This document shows, piece after piece, positions 45,330-54,570 of a stretch of DNA of 64,000 bases (position 1 is its first letter; each line of letters begins with the position of its first letter). The notes beneath the pieces were generated by a model that saw nothing but the letters and a program-made list of their open reading frames with translations, made no database searches and was not told where the DNA came from. A program made the translations under genes and the position numbers. The stretch is from Sandaracinus sp. (GTDB lineage: Bacteria > Myxococcota_A > Polyangia > Polyangiales > Houyiibacteriaceae). The DNA lies in NCBI GenBank assembly GCA_020633125.1, contig JACKEH010000005.1, positions 1-64,000 of the forward strand, in the 5' to 3' direction.

Positions 45330-45481
45330 CACCGCCGCCGACAGCGCCACCGCCACCGCCACCGCCACCGACACCGACACCGACACCGACACGACACCGA
45401 CACCGCCACCGCCACCGACAGCGCCACCGACAGCGCCACCGACACCGACACCGACACCGACACCCACCGCCACCGACACCG
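45330..45481 (+). repeat. Hexanucleotide array CACCGC/CACCGA
   Basis: About 150 bases of six-base units (CACCGC, CACCGA, CAGCGC) with a few interruptions, ending seven bases before the lhr stop codon. Two 16-base copies of GAGCGCGAAGCGCGAG precede it (45282-45297, 45312-45327). Confidence 0.88.
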
Positions 45482-45487
45482 CGAGCG

Positions 45488-48400
45488 TCACTCCACCCGA
45501 CGAAACAGCGTCTCCCCCGCCCGCACGAACCCGCCCTCCACGAACGCCTCCGCAAGCCCGCTGCTCGTCGCCGTCCCGCCGTCCACCCGCGCAAGCTCCA
45601 CTCCCGCGCCCCCACGCCGCCCACGCGCGATGCCTTCGCCGCGTCCGACCGCCTCCACCAACGCGGCCTTCGCGTGCGTGCGTTCGGGCTCCTGCTCGGG
45701 AAGGAAGCTCGTGAGCGACTTGCCGCCGCGTCCGAGAAAACCGACGAGCGCGCCCCGGTGCAGCACCACGCGCGCGCCCGCTTGGCGTTTCGCGGTCTCG
45801 GAGCCTTCTGGCGCCGAGGGCCAGCTCAACGCCGCGCCGTAGGCGTTCGCGGGATCGTCGGCGGCGAGAAGGGTCGCGAGGGTCTCTTCGTCGTGGCGTC
45901 GATCGCGCAGGCGGTCCTCCGCGCCGGGCAGCGCGAACTGCGCGGCTCCGAGGCCCGAGACGAAGTAACCGCGGCGCACGCGGCCGGTCTCCTCCATCGC
46001 TTTGAGCACCGGGTAGACGGCCGAGAAGCCGCCGGGCAGGCCGAGCGCGCGAAGCTCGGCGTGCACGGCTTCGCGGACGAGCACGCCGTGACGCTCGAGC
46101 AGCTGGGTCGCGAGCGCTTCGAGACGTTGGGTGACGTTCGACTCGGTCGGTGGAAGGAGCGACCAGCGTCCTTCGCTGCCGGCGGGGCCCGCCGTCGTGC
46201 GTGCGCCGAGGCGCGTGCGTCGGGACGAGCGGCGTGCCGGCGCGCGCAACGAACGGAGCGGCGCGAGGGTGTCGTTCGTCACCTCGCCGGCCCACACGAG
46301 ATCCCAGAGCGTCTCGTGCAGCTCGGCCGGCATGCGCGCCGTCTCGCGGACCAGATCGCGGAAGAAGACCGCGCCTCGCTGGGCGAGCAGCTCGCGCACG
46401 CGCGCGGCGAGCTCCGTGTCGCGGGGTGCGCGCGTCTCGTCGGGCTCACGGGGCGCGAGGAGCGGGTAGTGGTCGGCGAGGTAGAGCGCGATGCGGCCGT
46501 CCTTTTCACCGAGCGGTTGCAGGCCGCGCCAGATCACCTCGCCGGTCGCGCAGAGCTCGTCGAGGTCGCGCGGGTCGAAACGCGCGAGCCGCGCGGGCAA
46601 CACGCGGGACTCGAGGTCGCTGGCTGCGATGGGCGCGCCTTGCAGCTGCTCGATCACGCCGACCAAGGCGTCGAGACCACGGCGGTCCACGCCGACGCCC
46701 TGCCATTGCAGCAGGAAGCGTTGGTAGGCCGTGGGCTCGACCGGTTCGACCTCGGCGCGAAGCTTGGCGAGCGAGCGGCGCTTGATGCGGCGAAGCACCT
46801 CGACGTCGCAATGCTCGTGGCCGCCGCGACGCCCTCGCTCGCGCATGAGCGAGGTCGGCAGCAGCTCGCCGACCGCCAAACGACCCGCGTTGGCGAGGCG
46901 CGCGAGCGTCTCTTTCACCGGCGCGACGCCGAGACCGAGACGCGACGCGCATTCGTCGGCGGTGAAGGGACCGTGCGTGCGTGCGTAGCGACCGACGAGC
47001 TGCCCGAGGGGATCGTCCACCGGGCCGAGCAGCGATTGCGGCAGACCGCGCGGCGGAACCACACCGAGCGCGTCGCGAAAACGCGCGACGTCTTCCACCG
47101 CCGCGAGGCGAAGCTCGCCGCCGACGCGTAGCTCGACCAGGCGCCGCGCGGCGAGCAGACCGTCGAGCCAAGCGTCGAGCGGTCCGTCGCTGTGGTAGGC
47201 GTGCAGCTCGTCGCGCGAGAGGTCGCCGATCGCCAGCAGGAGGTCGTGGACGTCGTCTTCGCCGCCGAGCGTGCGGTCCAAACGCAAGAGCTGTCGTTCG
47301 ACCTCGACCACCGCGTCGGCATCGAGCAGCTCGCGAAGCTCGGGCTCGCCGAGCAACGCACGGAGCTGTGCGTGGTCGAGTGTGAGCGCTTGGGCGCGGC
47401 GTTCCGCGAGCGGCGCGTCGCCCTCGTACATGAAGCTCGCGACGTAGTGAAAGAGCAGCGCCGCCGCGAAAGGCGAGGGCGCTTTGGTCTCGACCGAGCT
47501 CACGCGCACGCGGCGATCGCCGACGTCGCGCAGCAACGACTGGAGCGCGCCGAGATCGAAGACGTCGCGCAACACCTCGCGGTAGGTCTCGAGCACGATC
47601 GGGAAGTCGTTGGCTTCCGACGCGACCTGCAGGAGCTGCGCGCTCTTGCGTCGCTGGGCCCAGAGCGGCGTGCGTTGCCCCGGGCGTTTGCGCGGCAAGA
47701 GCAGCGCACGTGCGGCGTTCTCGCGAAAATGCGACGCGAAGAGCGAGGTGGACGAGAGTCGCTCCGTGACGAGGCGCTCGACCTCGTCGGGGTCGGGCAA
47801 GAAGAACGCGTCCTCGGGTGGCTCGTCGACGTCGACGAAGCGGAAGACGATGCCGTCGTCCGCGTGAAGCACGTCGGCTTCGATGCCGCGCTCGCGGCTC
47901 AAGCGCGCTTGCACCGCCGTGGCCCAAGGGGCGTGCACGGGCGTGCCGAAGGGCGTGAGCACCGCGACGACGGGATCGCCGAGCTCGTCGAGGAAACGTT
48001 CGATCACGATGCGCCGGTCGGTGGGCACCGCGCTGACGTTCTCTTGGTCGCGCAGGTAGCGGACGAGGTTGTCGGCCGCGCGCGCGTCGAGACCGTGACG
48101 CTCGACGAGCTCGGCCACGGCTTCGTCGTCGCTGCGCTTGAGCAAGGTGCGCGCGAGCTCGCCGATCGCGCGGCCGAAGTCCACCGGACGACCCGGGCGG
48201 TCGCCGCGCCAGAACGGCATCTTGCCGGGCTCGCCGGGTGCAGGGCTCACGAGCACGCGGTCGTGGGTGATCTCTTCGATGCGCCACGAGCTCGCGCCGA
48301 GCAGGAAAATCTCGCCTTCGCGTGACTCGAAGACCATCTCTTCGTCGAGCTCACCGACGCGGATCGGTTTCTCTTGGCCGGCGAGGAAGACGCCGTAGAG

Positions 48401-50086
48401 GCCACGGTCGGGGATGGTGCCGGCGTTCGCGACCGCGAGCAGACGTGCGCCCTTGCGCGGACGAAGTACGCCTTCGATGCGGTCGTAGGTGAGGCGCGCG
48501 CGAAGCTCGCCGAAACGCTCGCTGGGGTAGCGCCCACTGAGCATGTCGAGCACGCCTTCGAAGCTGCGTCGCGGAAGCTCGGCGAAAGGCGCCGCGCGTC
48601 GCGTGAGCGCGTAGGCCTCGTCGACGCGAATCTCTCCCCGCTCGACCACGAGCGCCACGAGCTGTTGCGCCAGCACGTCGAGCGGATTGCGCGGGTAGAA
48701 GGTCGCTTCGACCTTTCCTTCGCGCAGGTGCTGCACGACGGCCGCGCAGGCGAGCAGGTCGCCGCGGTATTTGGGGAAGATGCGCCCTCGGCTCACCGCG
48801 CCGACTTGGTGGCCCGCGCGACCGATGCGCTGAATGCCGGAGGCGACGCTCGGCGGGGCTTCGATCTGAATCACCAGATCGACGGCACCGACGTCGATGC
48901 CGAGCTCGAGCGAGCTCGTCGCCACGATCGCGGGAAGCAGGCCGCGTTTGAGTCGATCTTCGACCTCCGCGCGCATGTCCTTGGCCATCGAGCCGTGGTG
49001 CGCGCGGCAGAGGTTCGGATCGCCCGCGAGCTCGTTGAGCGCGTCGGAGAGCCGCTCGGCGAGCCGGCGGCTGTTGACGAAGATCATCGTCGAGCGATGC
49101 GCGCGAATCAGCGCGACGAGGCGCGGATGAATCGCGGGCCACACGCTCGTCGGACCGGTGCGGCCGATCGGCGCGGACATCGGGTCGCCGAGGGGATCCG
49201 CGTCGAGCGCGACCAACCCGAGCTCCGCGTCGATCGCGTCGAGGTCGACGTCCGAGGTGTCGGGCCTCGGTGGCGGAGGCTCGAGGTCGAGCCGCGCGAG
49301 GTCTTCGACCGGCACTTCGACCGAGACCTCAAACGCCTTCGGTGCCTTCGCGTCGACGAGCGTCACGTCGCGCGGCACGAAGATTTCGCCCTCCGGACGA
49401 AGCCCGCCGAGAAAACGCGCGACCTCGTCGAGCGGGCGTTGGGTCGCCGACAACCCGATGCGCTGCATCGGCGTGACGGACGAGCCCGACGAGCCGGATG
49501 GCGCGTCCGAGGTACGAATCGCCTCCAGGCGCTCGAGCGAGAGCGCGAGGTGCACGCCGCGTTTGGTCGGCACGAGGTTGTGAATCTCGTCGACGATCAA
49601 CGTCTCGACGGTGCGTAGGCCCTCGGACGCGCGCGACGCGAGCATCAGGTAGAGCGACTCCGGGGTCGTGATCAGGATCTCGGGCGGCTCGCGACGCAGC
49701 CGCTCACGTTCCGCCGCCGGCGTGTCGCCGCTGCGCACGCCGACGCTCACGTCGCGGCACGAGATCCCGAGGCGCTGCGCGGTCGCGCGAATGCCGGCCA
49801 GCGGCGCGCGAAGGTTTCGCTCGACGTCGACGCCGAGCGCCTTGAGCGGCGTGACGTAGAGGACACGGACGCCGGACTTCGTGGGCGGCGGACCGAAGCA
49901 GAGGCGATCGATCGCGACGAGAAACGCCGAGAGCGTCTTGCCGGAGCCGGTCGGTGCGAGCAGCAACGTGGACGCGCCCGACGCGATCGCGGGCCACCCC
50001 TTCTTCTGCGCGAGCGTCGGGGCTTCGAAGGAGGCTTCGAACCACGCGCGGGTGGCGCGGTTGGCGAAGGCGAGCGGGGAGGACAT
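45488..50086 (-). CDS. lhr: Lhr-family DEAD/DEAH-box helicase (large helicase-related protein)
   Basis: A 1532-residue superfamily 2 helicase, full-length for Lhr. Motif I is APTGSGKT, with the Q-motif region APTLAQKKGWPAIASG before it; motif II VDEIHNLVP; motif III GLSATQRP; motif V/VI TSSLELGIDVGAVDLVIQ and GIQRIGRAGHQ. The long winged-helix and C-terminal region follows (VHEL-less, with RDEL/LHAYHSDGPLDAWLDGLL and later HVLYPV-like strands). It is a 3'-5' DNA/RNA helicase involved in repair. Start ATG 50086 fits the family; an upstream ATG adds a nonhomologous leader. The 3' end abuts the hexamer array. Confidence 0.95.
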   Translation of the reverse strand: MSSPLAFANRATRAWFEASFEAPTLAQKKGWPAIASGASTLLLAPTGSGKTLSAFLVAIDRLCFGPPPTKSGVRVLYVTPLKALGVDVERNLRAPLAGIRATAQRLGISCRDVSVGVRSGDTPAAERERLRREPPEILITTPESLYLMLASRASEGLRTVETLIVDEIHNLVPTKRGVHLALSLERLEAIRTSDAPSGSSGSSVTPMQRIGLSATQRPLDEVARFLGGLRPEGEIFVPRDVTLVDAKAPKAFEVSVEVPVEDLARLDLEPPPPRPDTSDVDLDAIDAELGLVALDADPLGDPMSAPIGRTGPTSVWPAIHPRLVALIRAHRSTMIFVNSRRLAERLSDALNELAGDPNLCRAHHGSMAKDMRAEVEDRLKRGLLPAIVATSSLELGIDVGAVDLVIQIEAPPSVASGIQRIGRAGHQVGAVSRGRIFPKYRGDLLACAAVVQHLREGKVEATFYPRNPLDVLAQQLVALVVERGEIRVDEAYALTRRAAPFAELPRRSFEGVLDMLSGRYPSERFGELRARLTYDRIEGVLRPRKGARLLAVANAGTIPDRGLYGVFLAGQEKPIRVGELDEEMVFESREGEIFLLGASSWRIEEITHDRVLVSPAPGEPGKMPFWRGDRPGRPVDFGRAIGELARTLLKRSDDEAVAELVERHGLDARAADNLVRYLRDQENVSAVPTDRRIVIERFLDELGDPVVAVLTPFGTPVHAPWATAVQARLSRERGIEADVLHADDGIVFRFVDVDEPPEDAFFLPDPDEVERLVTERLSSTSLFASHFRENAARALLLPRKRPGQRTPLWAQRRKSAQLLQVASEANDFPIVLETYREVLRDVFDLGALQSLLRDVGDRRVRVSSVETKAPSPFAAALLFHYVASFMYEGDAPLAERRAQALTLDHAQLRALLGEPELRELLDADAVVEVERQLLRLDRTLGGEDDVHDLLLAIGDLSRDELHAYHSDGPLDAWLDGLLAARRLVELRVGGELRLAAVEDVARFRDALGVVPPRGLPQSLLGPVDDPLGQLVGRYARTHGPFTADECASRLGLGVAPVKETLARLANAGRLAVGELLPTSLMRERGRRGGHEHCDVEVLRRIKRRSLAKLRAEVEPVEPTAYQRFLLQWQGVGVDRRGLDALVGVIEQLQGAPIAASDLESRVLPARLARFDPRDLDELCATGEVIWRGLQPLGEKDGRIALYLADHYPLLAPREPDETRAPRDTELAARVRELLAQRGAVFFRDLVRETARMPAELHETLWDLVWAGEVTNDTLAPLRSLRAPARRSSRRTRLGARTTAGPAGSEGRWSLLPPTESNVTQRLEALATQLLERHGVLVREAVHAELRALGLPGGFSAVYPVLKAMEETGRVRRGYFVSGLGAAQFALPGAEDRLRDRRHDEETLATLLAADDPANAYGAALSWPSAPEGSETAKRQAGARVVLHRGALVGFLGRGGKSLTSFLPEQEPERTHAKAALVEAVGRGEGIARGRRGGAGVELARVDGGTATSSGLAEAFVEGGFVRAGETLFRRVE

Positions 50087-50179
50087 GGGGCTTCCGAGGA
50101 TGGCACGTGGGGGTGACATCGGCTCCGCGTCGGCTTTCCTCGCTTCTTTGCCGTCGGTAGGTCGGACGCGCGCCGGTGC

Positions 50180-51709
50180 TCACTCCGTGGGCGCGACGTC
50201 GTACGCGCAGCGAAAGCCTTCCCACGCCATGAACAGACGGGGGCTCGGGCTCTCGGCTCCTTCGACCAGCGCGTCGACGTGTCCCCAGCGGAACGCGTTG
50301 TTCGCTTCTCCAGGCGCATGCCAGAGGTTGCCGCCACGCATCGCGTAGTCCATCTGCGGGATGCCAGCGTCGTTGTGCTGGGTGCACAGCGGGTTGCGGC
50401 GATCGAGGTCGGAGAACCAACAGGGGCCACCGAGAAAACGGTTCTGGTCCGCCGTCATCTCGCTCACGTTCCCCGCGAGGTCGTGAAACCCGCGGTCGTC
50501 GGGCGGACACGTGCCGACTGGGCGTGGGTCCACGTCGGTCCCGAAGAACCAGGCGTGCGTGCAGGGCTCGCCGACGACCGACCGAGGCGGCGTCTCTTCG
50601 CCCCACGGCCAGGTCGTACCGTCTCGGCCACGCGCCGCGTACTCCCACTCGGCCTCCGTCGGAAGGCGACCGCCGTCCCAGATGCAGAAGGCCTGGGCGA
50701 AGGTCCACGGCAGGGCGTGCATCGGTCGGACGTCGTGCTCGCGCGCGGCCAGGGAAGGCGTTGGATTCCAGGCGGTGACGGGGGCGTCGTAGACGGGCCG
50801 CCTCCCACCGTCGAACTCCGCGGGTCGTACGACGAGCTCGTGGCCGTTCGGGTACGTCACACGACGTTCGGCCAACACCTCTTCGTCGGAAAGCTCCCAG
50901 AACCGGCGGAAGCGCCCGATCGTCACTTCGAAACGATCGAGGTAGTAGGGGGCGAGCTCGACGACGTTGGGTCCTCGAGGGCCCTCCGCGCCCGGAAAGT
51001 CGCCGAAGCGAAAGCCGTCCGCGAAGTCGACACGCACGACGCTCGGCATTCCGCCCACCACGCAGCCGGAGGTCGTGGGGGCTTCTCGACACGTACGCGA
51101 GACTGCGAACGCAGGGTCGACTTCGGCGTCTGCGACGTCGACCGGGACGTCCGACGGAGCATCGACGGGAGCGTCGGGTGTCCCCGCGTCGAAGAGGTCG
51201 ATCCGTTCGCCGGGCGGCCACTCGGTCGGCCGGTCCGAAGGGGTGGGCGGTGGCACACAGCGGACCGCGACCGGGTCACAGTACAGGCCGGCGTCGTGGC
51301 ACTCTCGCCACAGCTCACGGCACGCCTTGGCAAGAACGAGCGGAAGGTGGACGAGGCGTTGAGGCGAGAAGCGGGCCGGCAGCGATTGCGCCACGAGCGT
51401 CGACCCCGTCGCATCCAACACGGTCCCGGTCACGGTCAGTCGTCCGTTCGGGTTTCCGTCGGGTAGGACCGTCAACGTCTGACGCGCGCCCGAGGCTCCC
51501 GGCGGCGGGTTTGCTTCGTCGGTCAAGCGGAACCGGAGCACCGACGCACCATTGCTCCGGAACACACCGCCTTCGGCGACGAACTCGACTTCCGCGGCTT
51601 CGGCGGGCCCGATTTCGAAGCCGCGAACCTCGACCTCGATTCGTGCGGCGGTCGGTGCCTCGCAAGCGAGCAAGAGGAACAACGAGAACGGTGCGATTCG
51701 AGAGGACAT
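50180..51709 (-). CDS. SUMF1-domain lipoprotein (formylglycine-generating-enzyme-like)
   Basis: A 509-residue lipoprotein (lipobox FLLLAC). A ~190-residue beta-rich N-terminal domain and an Asp/Pro/Val linker (DAGTPDAPVDAPSDVPVDVA) lead to the SUMF1 domain: YYLDRFEVTIGRFRRFWE, FCIWDGGRLPTEAEWEYAAR, GFHDLAGNVSEMTADQ, YAMRGGNLWHAPGEANNAFR. In the Cu-dependent FGE enzymes, active Cys residues occur late; here only scattered cysteines remain, so it may be a structural or binding SUMF1 domain, as in many Myxococcota lipoproteins. It starts one base after the PEGA/TPR gene ends, forming an operon. Confidence 0.87.
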   Translation of the reverse strand: MSSRIAPFSLFLLLACEAPTAARIEVEVRGFEIGPAEAAEVEFVAEGGVFRSNGASVLRFRLTDEANPPPGASGARQTLTVLPDGNPNGRLTVTGTVLDATGSTLVAQSLPARFSPQRLVHLPLVLAKACRELWRECHDAGLYCDPVAVRCVPPPTPSDRPTEWPPGERIDLFDAGTPDAPVDAPSDVPVDVADAEVDPAFAVSRTCREAPTTSGCVVGGMPSVVRVDFADGFRFGDFPGAEGPRGPNVVELAPYYLDRFEVTIGRFRRFWELSDEEVLAERRVTYPNGHELVVRPAEFDGGRRPVYDAPVTAWNPTPSLAAREHDVRPMHALPWTFAQAFCIWDGGRLPTEAEWEYAARGRDGTTWPWGEETPPRSVVGEPCTHAWFFGTDVDPRPVGTCPPDDRGFHDLAGNVSEMTADQNRFLGGPCWFSDLDRRNPLCTQHNDAGIPQMDYAMRGGNLWHAPGEANNAFRWGHVDALVEGAESPSPRLFMAWEGFRCAYDVAPTE

Positions 51710-51710
51710 G

Positions 51711-52451
51711 TCACTCCATGACGCCGTCGGACGGGAGCGCAGGGGGACGCAAAGCGAGTGCCAGGACCGTGATGACCGCTCCGAGCACGACCACGGCGGC
51801 GGTGGTGGCCAACGCGATGCGCCTGGCGCGCGGAGGTGCTGGCTCGGGCCGTGCCGCGTCGGCTCGGGCCACCCCGCGTGGCGTCGTCGCGACGAGCTCG
51901 AAACGTTCTTCGGCGGTCACGCCTTCGAGCAACGTCACCTCGCGACGCGCCGGCAGATACCCTTCGACGCGCGCTTCGAGTCGATGCGTACCCGGGTCGA
52001 GCACGAGCGTGCGCTCCGCGCCGTCGCCCGCGATCGGTCCGCCGTCGACCCACAACGTCGCGTGGGCGGGCATTCGAACCACGAGGGTCGACAGCGCGTT
52101 GCGAAGACGCACGCGGAGCATGTCGGCGTCGCGGCGGTCGAGCTCGGTAGGCTGAAGCTCGTCGAGCGCGTCGAGGGCACGAAGCGCGGCCGTCGGCCGC
52201 CCGAGGCGCGCGTGCTGAACGGCGACGTTGAACGCGGTGCTCGCGCGCGGCACCAGCGCGAACGAGCGCTCGAAGTGCACCAACGCGTCGGCGTGTGCGC
52301 CACTCTCTGCGGCGGAGAGACCACGCTCGAAGAGCGCCCGCGCCTGCTCCGCCCGAGCTGATTCGCGGCCGATTTCCTCCGCGGAGACGGGCTGGTCCTG
52401 GCCCGATGCAACGGACGCAACGAGCAGAAAGCAAGCGATCAGCGTCCGCAT
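51711..52451 (-). CDS. TPR/PEGA-domain membrane protein
   Basis: A 246-residue protein with signal peptide (MRTLIACFLLVASVASG), one or two TPR units (ARALFERGLSAAESGAHADA, LVHFERSFALVPRA), a PEGA domain (LVVRMPAHATLWVDGGPIAG, GTHRLEARVEGYLPARREVT), then a C-terminal membrane segment (IALATTAAVVVLGAVITVLAL). This layout is common beside kinases and SUMF1 proteins in Myxococcota. First gene of an operon with the SUMF1 lipoprotein. Confidence 0.85.
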   Translation of the reverse strand: MRTLIACFLLVASVASGQDQPVSAEEIGRESARAEQARALFERGLSAAESGAHADALVHFERSFALVPRASTAFNVAVQHARLGRPTAALRALDALDELQPTELDRRDADMLRVRLRNALSTLVVRMPAHATLWVDGGPIAGDGAERTLVLDPGTHRLEARVEGYLPARREVTLLEGVTAEERFELVATTPRGVARADAARPEPAPPRARRIALATTAAVVVLGAVITVLALALRPPALPSDGVME

Positions 52452-53128
52452 GAGCTCGGCAACCTGATGCGTCCTTCGCGTCGTTCAAGGAAGATCTCAC
52501 GCACGTTGCGCGCTCACTCACCCCCGCATGGCCGCGTGTTGCACAGCGCGAGAAAGCCGCGAGTGGCGCCTCGTGGAAAACTCCTCTGACGCCGAACGTG
52601 AACGTGTGTCACCCGCGAGAGCCTCGAGAGGTGCGCACCGCGAGACGTCGTTCTGCTCCTGGCTGCACTTCGAGTGCAGGCGCGGGAAGCGGGGTCGCGA
52701 AAACGCTCGTGAAACGGGCCGGCACGAAACCTGCGGAAGCAGAAGCGGAAGCAGAAGCGGAAGCGGAAGCGGAAGCGCGGGCGTGGTGCCGTCGCTGGCG
52801 CATTCGGAGGACTCGTGTCGATGTGGGGAAGGTCGATCCTGTTCGTGCTCGCGATCGTCGCGGAGCACGACTGCGTCCGCCGAAGGCACGGCAGTGTTCG
52901 CTCGGGCGATCGAAGGCCTGGACGTCGACGCTTCGAACGCTCGCAACGGCGAAAGCGGCTGCGAGCCGGAGCATCTACGGCGTTTCCAACGCGTCCGCCT
53001 CGAGGCCTGCCACGCGATCGTTCAACGGAGCAGAACGGAAGAACGGAAGCGGCGAGTCGAGCCGTGAGCGGACTGCGTGCGCTGGACGTGCGTGGCGAGC
53101 GCGACGCCGCGGGGGCCGCCGAGCGGCG
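52452..53128. other. 677-base repeat-bearing intergenic region
   Basis: No gene is supported: the open frames translate to low-complexity Arg/Ser/Leu-Pro sequence. It holds the hexamer array at 52735-52776 and scattered CGGAAG motifs (about 53030). The promoter of the PEGA/TPR operon should lie at its left edge, but none is clear. Confidence 0.6.
52735..52776 (+). repeat. Hexanucleotide array GGAAGC/AGAAGC
   Basis: Seven tandem six-base units, five GGAAGC and two AGAAGC, in the gap between the PEGA/TPR operon and the kinase gene. Confidence 0.88.
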
Positions 53129-54553
53129 TCACCAGCGAGTTCGCAACGCCGGGGAGCCGGAGGAAGCCGCGGGCTCGCTCGGCGACGGCGTGGCCGAAGG
53201 CGTGGGCGTAGTCGAAGGCGTGGGCGTAGTCGAAGGCGCGGCCGGCGGTGTCGTCTCGGAGCCGGCCGGCGCGACACGACGCGTCGTCGCGACGTTCTCG
53301 GCTCGCCGCGGGGGCCGCTGCGACGCGGTCTCGACGCGCGGCTCGAGCGCATCGGACTCCACCGCGCGCGCTGCGTCCGTGGGCGTGGTGTCGGGCACGA
53401 TCGACCGGAGCGCGGGAGGGTTCGCCACCACCACGGGCAACGCCGTTTCGTCCGAGACCGGAGGGTTCGCCACCACCGCGGGCACTTCGTCCGTGACCTC
53501 CGCGGGAGCGGTCGGCTCCGAGCGCGCCTCGCTCGTGACCTCGTTCGAACGCCAGGCCAAAGCACCCACCACGCCGGCGAGCGCGACGAGCGCCACGGCG
53601 AGCCAACGCGCCTTCGTGTTTCGTGGCGCGACGAGCAACGTCGCCGCGTTCGGATCCGTGACGGGGGTCGAGGGCGTGCGCGATGACGCGTGGCGCATGC
53701 CGCTCGACGCGTGCGCCTCCCGGCCGTGCAACGCCGCGCGCAGCTCGGACGCGGTTCGAAAACGATCGTCGCCCTTCGACATCGCGCGTCGAATCGCCTC
53801 GGCGACGTGGGGCGCTTCGGGAAGCGAAAGCACGGGGGCGTCGTGACGCAGCACGTTCATCAACACCGCCGTCGGCGTCGGCCCCTCGAAGGGACGTCGA
53901 CCCGCGAGGCATTCGTAGAGCATCGCGCCCGCCGCCCACACGTCGGTGTCCGGGCCGAGCTCGGCCGCGCCCGCGGCTTGCTCGGGCGACATGTACCAAG
54001 GCGTGCCGACGATCCGTCCCGTGGTCGTGCTCTGCATGCCGTCCTCGAGCTTCGCGAGGCCGAAGTCGAGCAGCTTGGGCGTGAGGGACTCGCCGCGGCG
54101 CGCCAGGAAGACGTTGCTGGGCTTGAGGTCGCGGTGGACGATGCCCTCCGCGTGCAACGCCGCGAGCGCGTCGAGGATGGGATCCATCACCTCGAGCGTG
54201 CGTTCGAGCGAGAACGGGCTCTGCGCGTCGAGCGCCGTCGCGAGGTCCTCGCCTTCGAGACGTTCGAGCACGAGGTAGACGCCGCCGTCGTCGAGCACGC
54301 CCATGTCGAGCACGTCGACCACGTTCGGATGTTCCAGCGCGGCGGCCGCGCGGGCCTCGCGAAAGAGCCGCTCCGCGTAGCGCGGGTCGTGGCCGAGCTC
54401 GGGGCGAACGAGTTTCACGGCCACTCGGCGGCCCGTCAGCAGGTGCTCGCCGGCGAACACCACACCCATGCCCCCCCGCCCGAGGATCGCTTCCAGCGAG
54501 TAGCGATCGTCCAGCGTGGTGCCGACACGCTCGGCTTCGGTGAGGATGGGCAT
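53129..54553 (-). CDS. Hanks-type Ser/Thr protein kinase with one transmembrane segment
   Basis: A 474-residue kinase. Gly loop LGRGGMGVVFAG, ATP Lys in RVAVKLVRP, catalytic loop IVHRDLKPSNVFL, DFGLAKL, and the activation end GTPWYMSPEQ are all intact, so it should be active. A membrane segment (ARWLAVALVALAGVVGALAW) at about 310-330 is followed by a Pro/Thr/Ser-rich external tail with no sensor domain. Tail repeats (TPTPSTTPTPSATPS) are coded by imperfect DNA repeats. It is divergent from the FHA-sigma54 activator, 17 bases away. Confidence 0.93.
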   Translation of the reverse strand: MPILTEAERVGTTLDDRYSLEAILGRGGMGVVFAGEHLLTGRRVAVKLVRPELGHDPRYAERLFREARAAAALEHPNVVDVLDMGVLDDGGVYLVLERLEGEDLATALDAQSPFSLERTLEVMDPILDALAALHAEGIVHRDLKPSNVFLARRGESLTPKLLDFGLAKLEDGMQSTTTGRIVGTPWYMSPEQAAGAAELGPDTDVWAAGAMLYECLAGRRPFEGPTPTAVLMNVLRHDAPVLSLPEAPHVAEAIRRAMSKGDDRFRTASELRAALHGREAHASSGMRHASSRTPSTPVTDPNAATLLVAPRNTKARWLAVALVALAGVVGALAWRSNEVTSEARSEPTAPAEVTDEVPAVVANPPVSDETALPVVVANPPALRSIVPDTTPTDAARAVESDALEPRVETASQRPPRRAENVATTRRVAPAGSETTPPAAPSTTPTPSTTPTPSATPSPSEPAASSGSPALRTRW

Positions 54554-54570
54554 TCGAGAGGAGGGAAGGG

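Noticed and set aside
52518..52974. Possible genes in the gap before the kinase
   Set aside because: Open frames give Leu-Pro or Ala-Ser repeats from the hexamer array and no start with a ribosome site.
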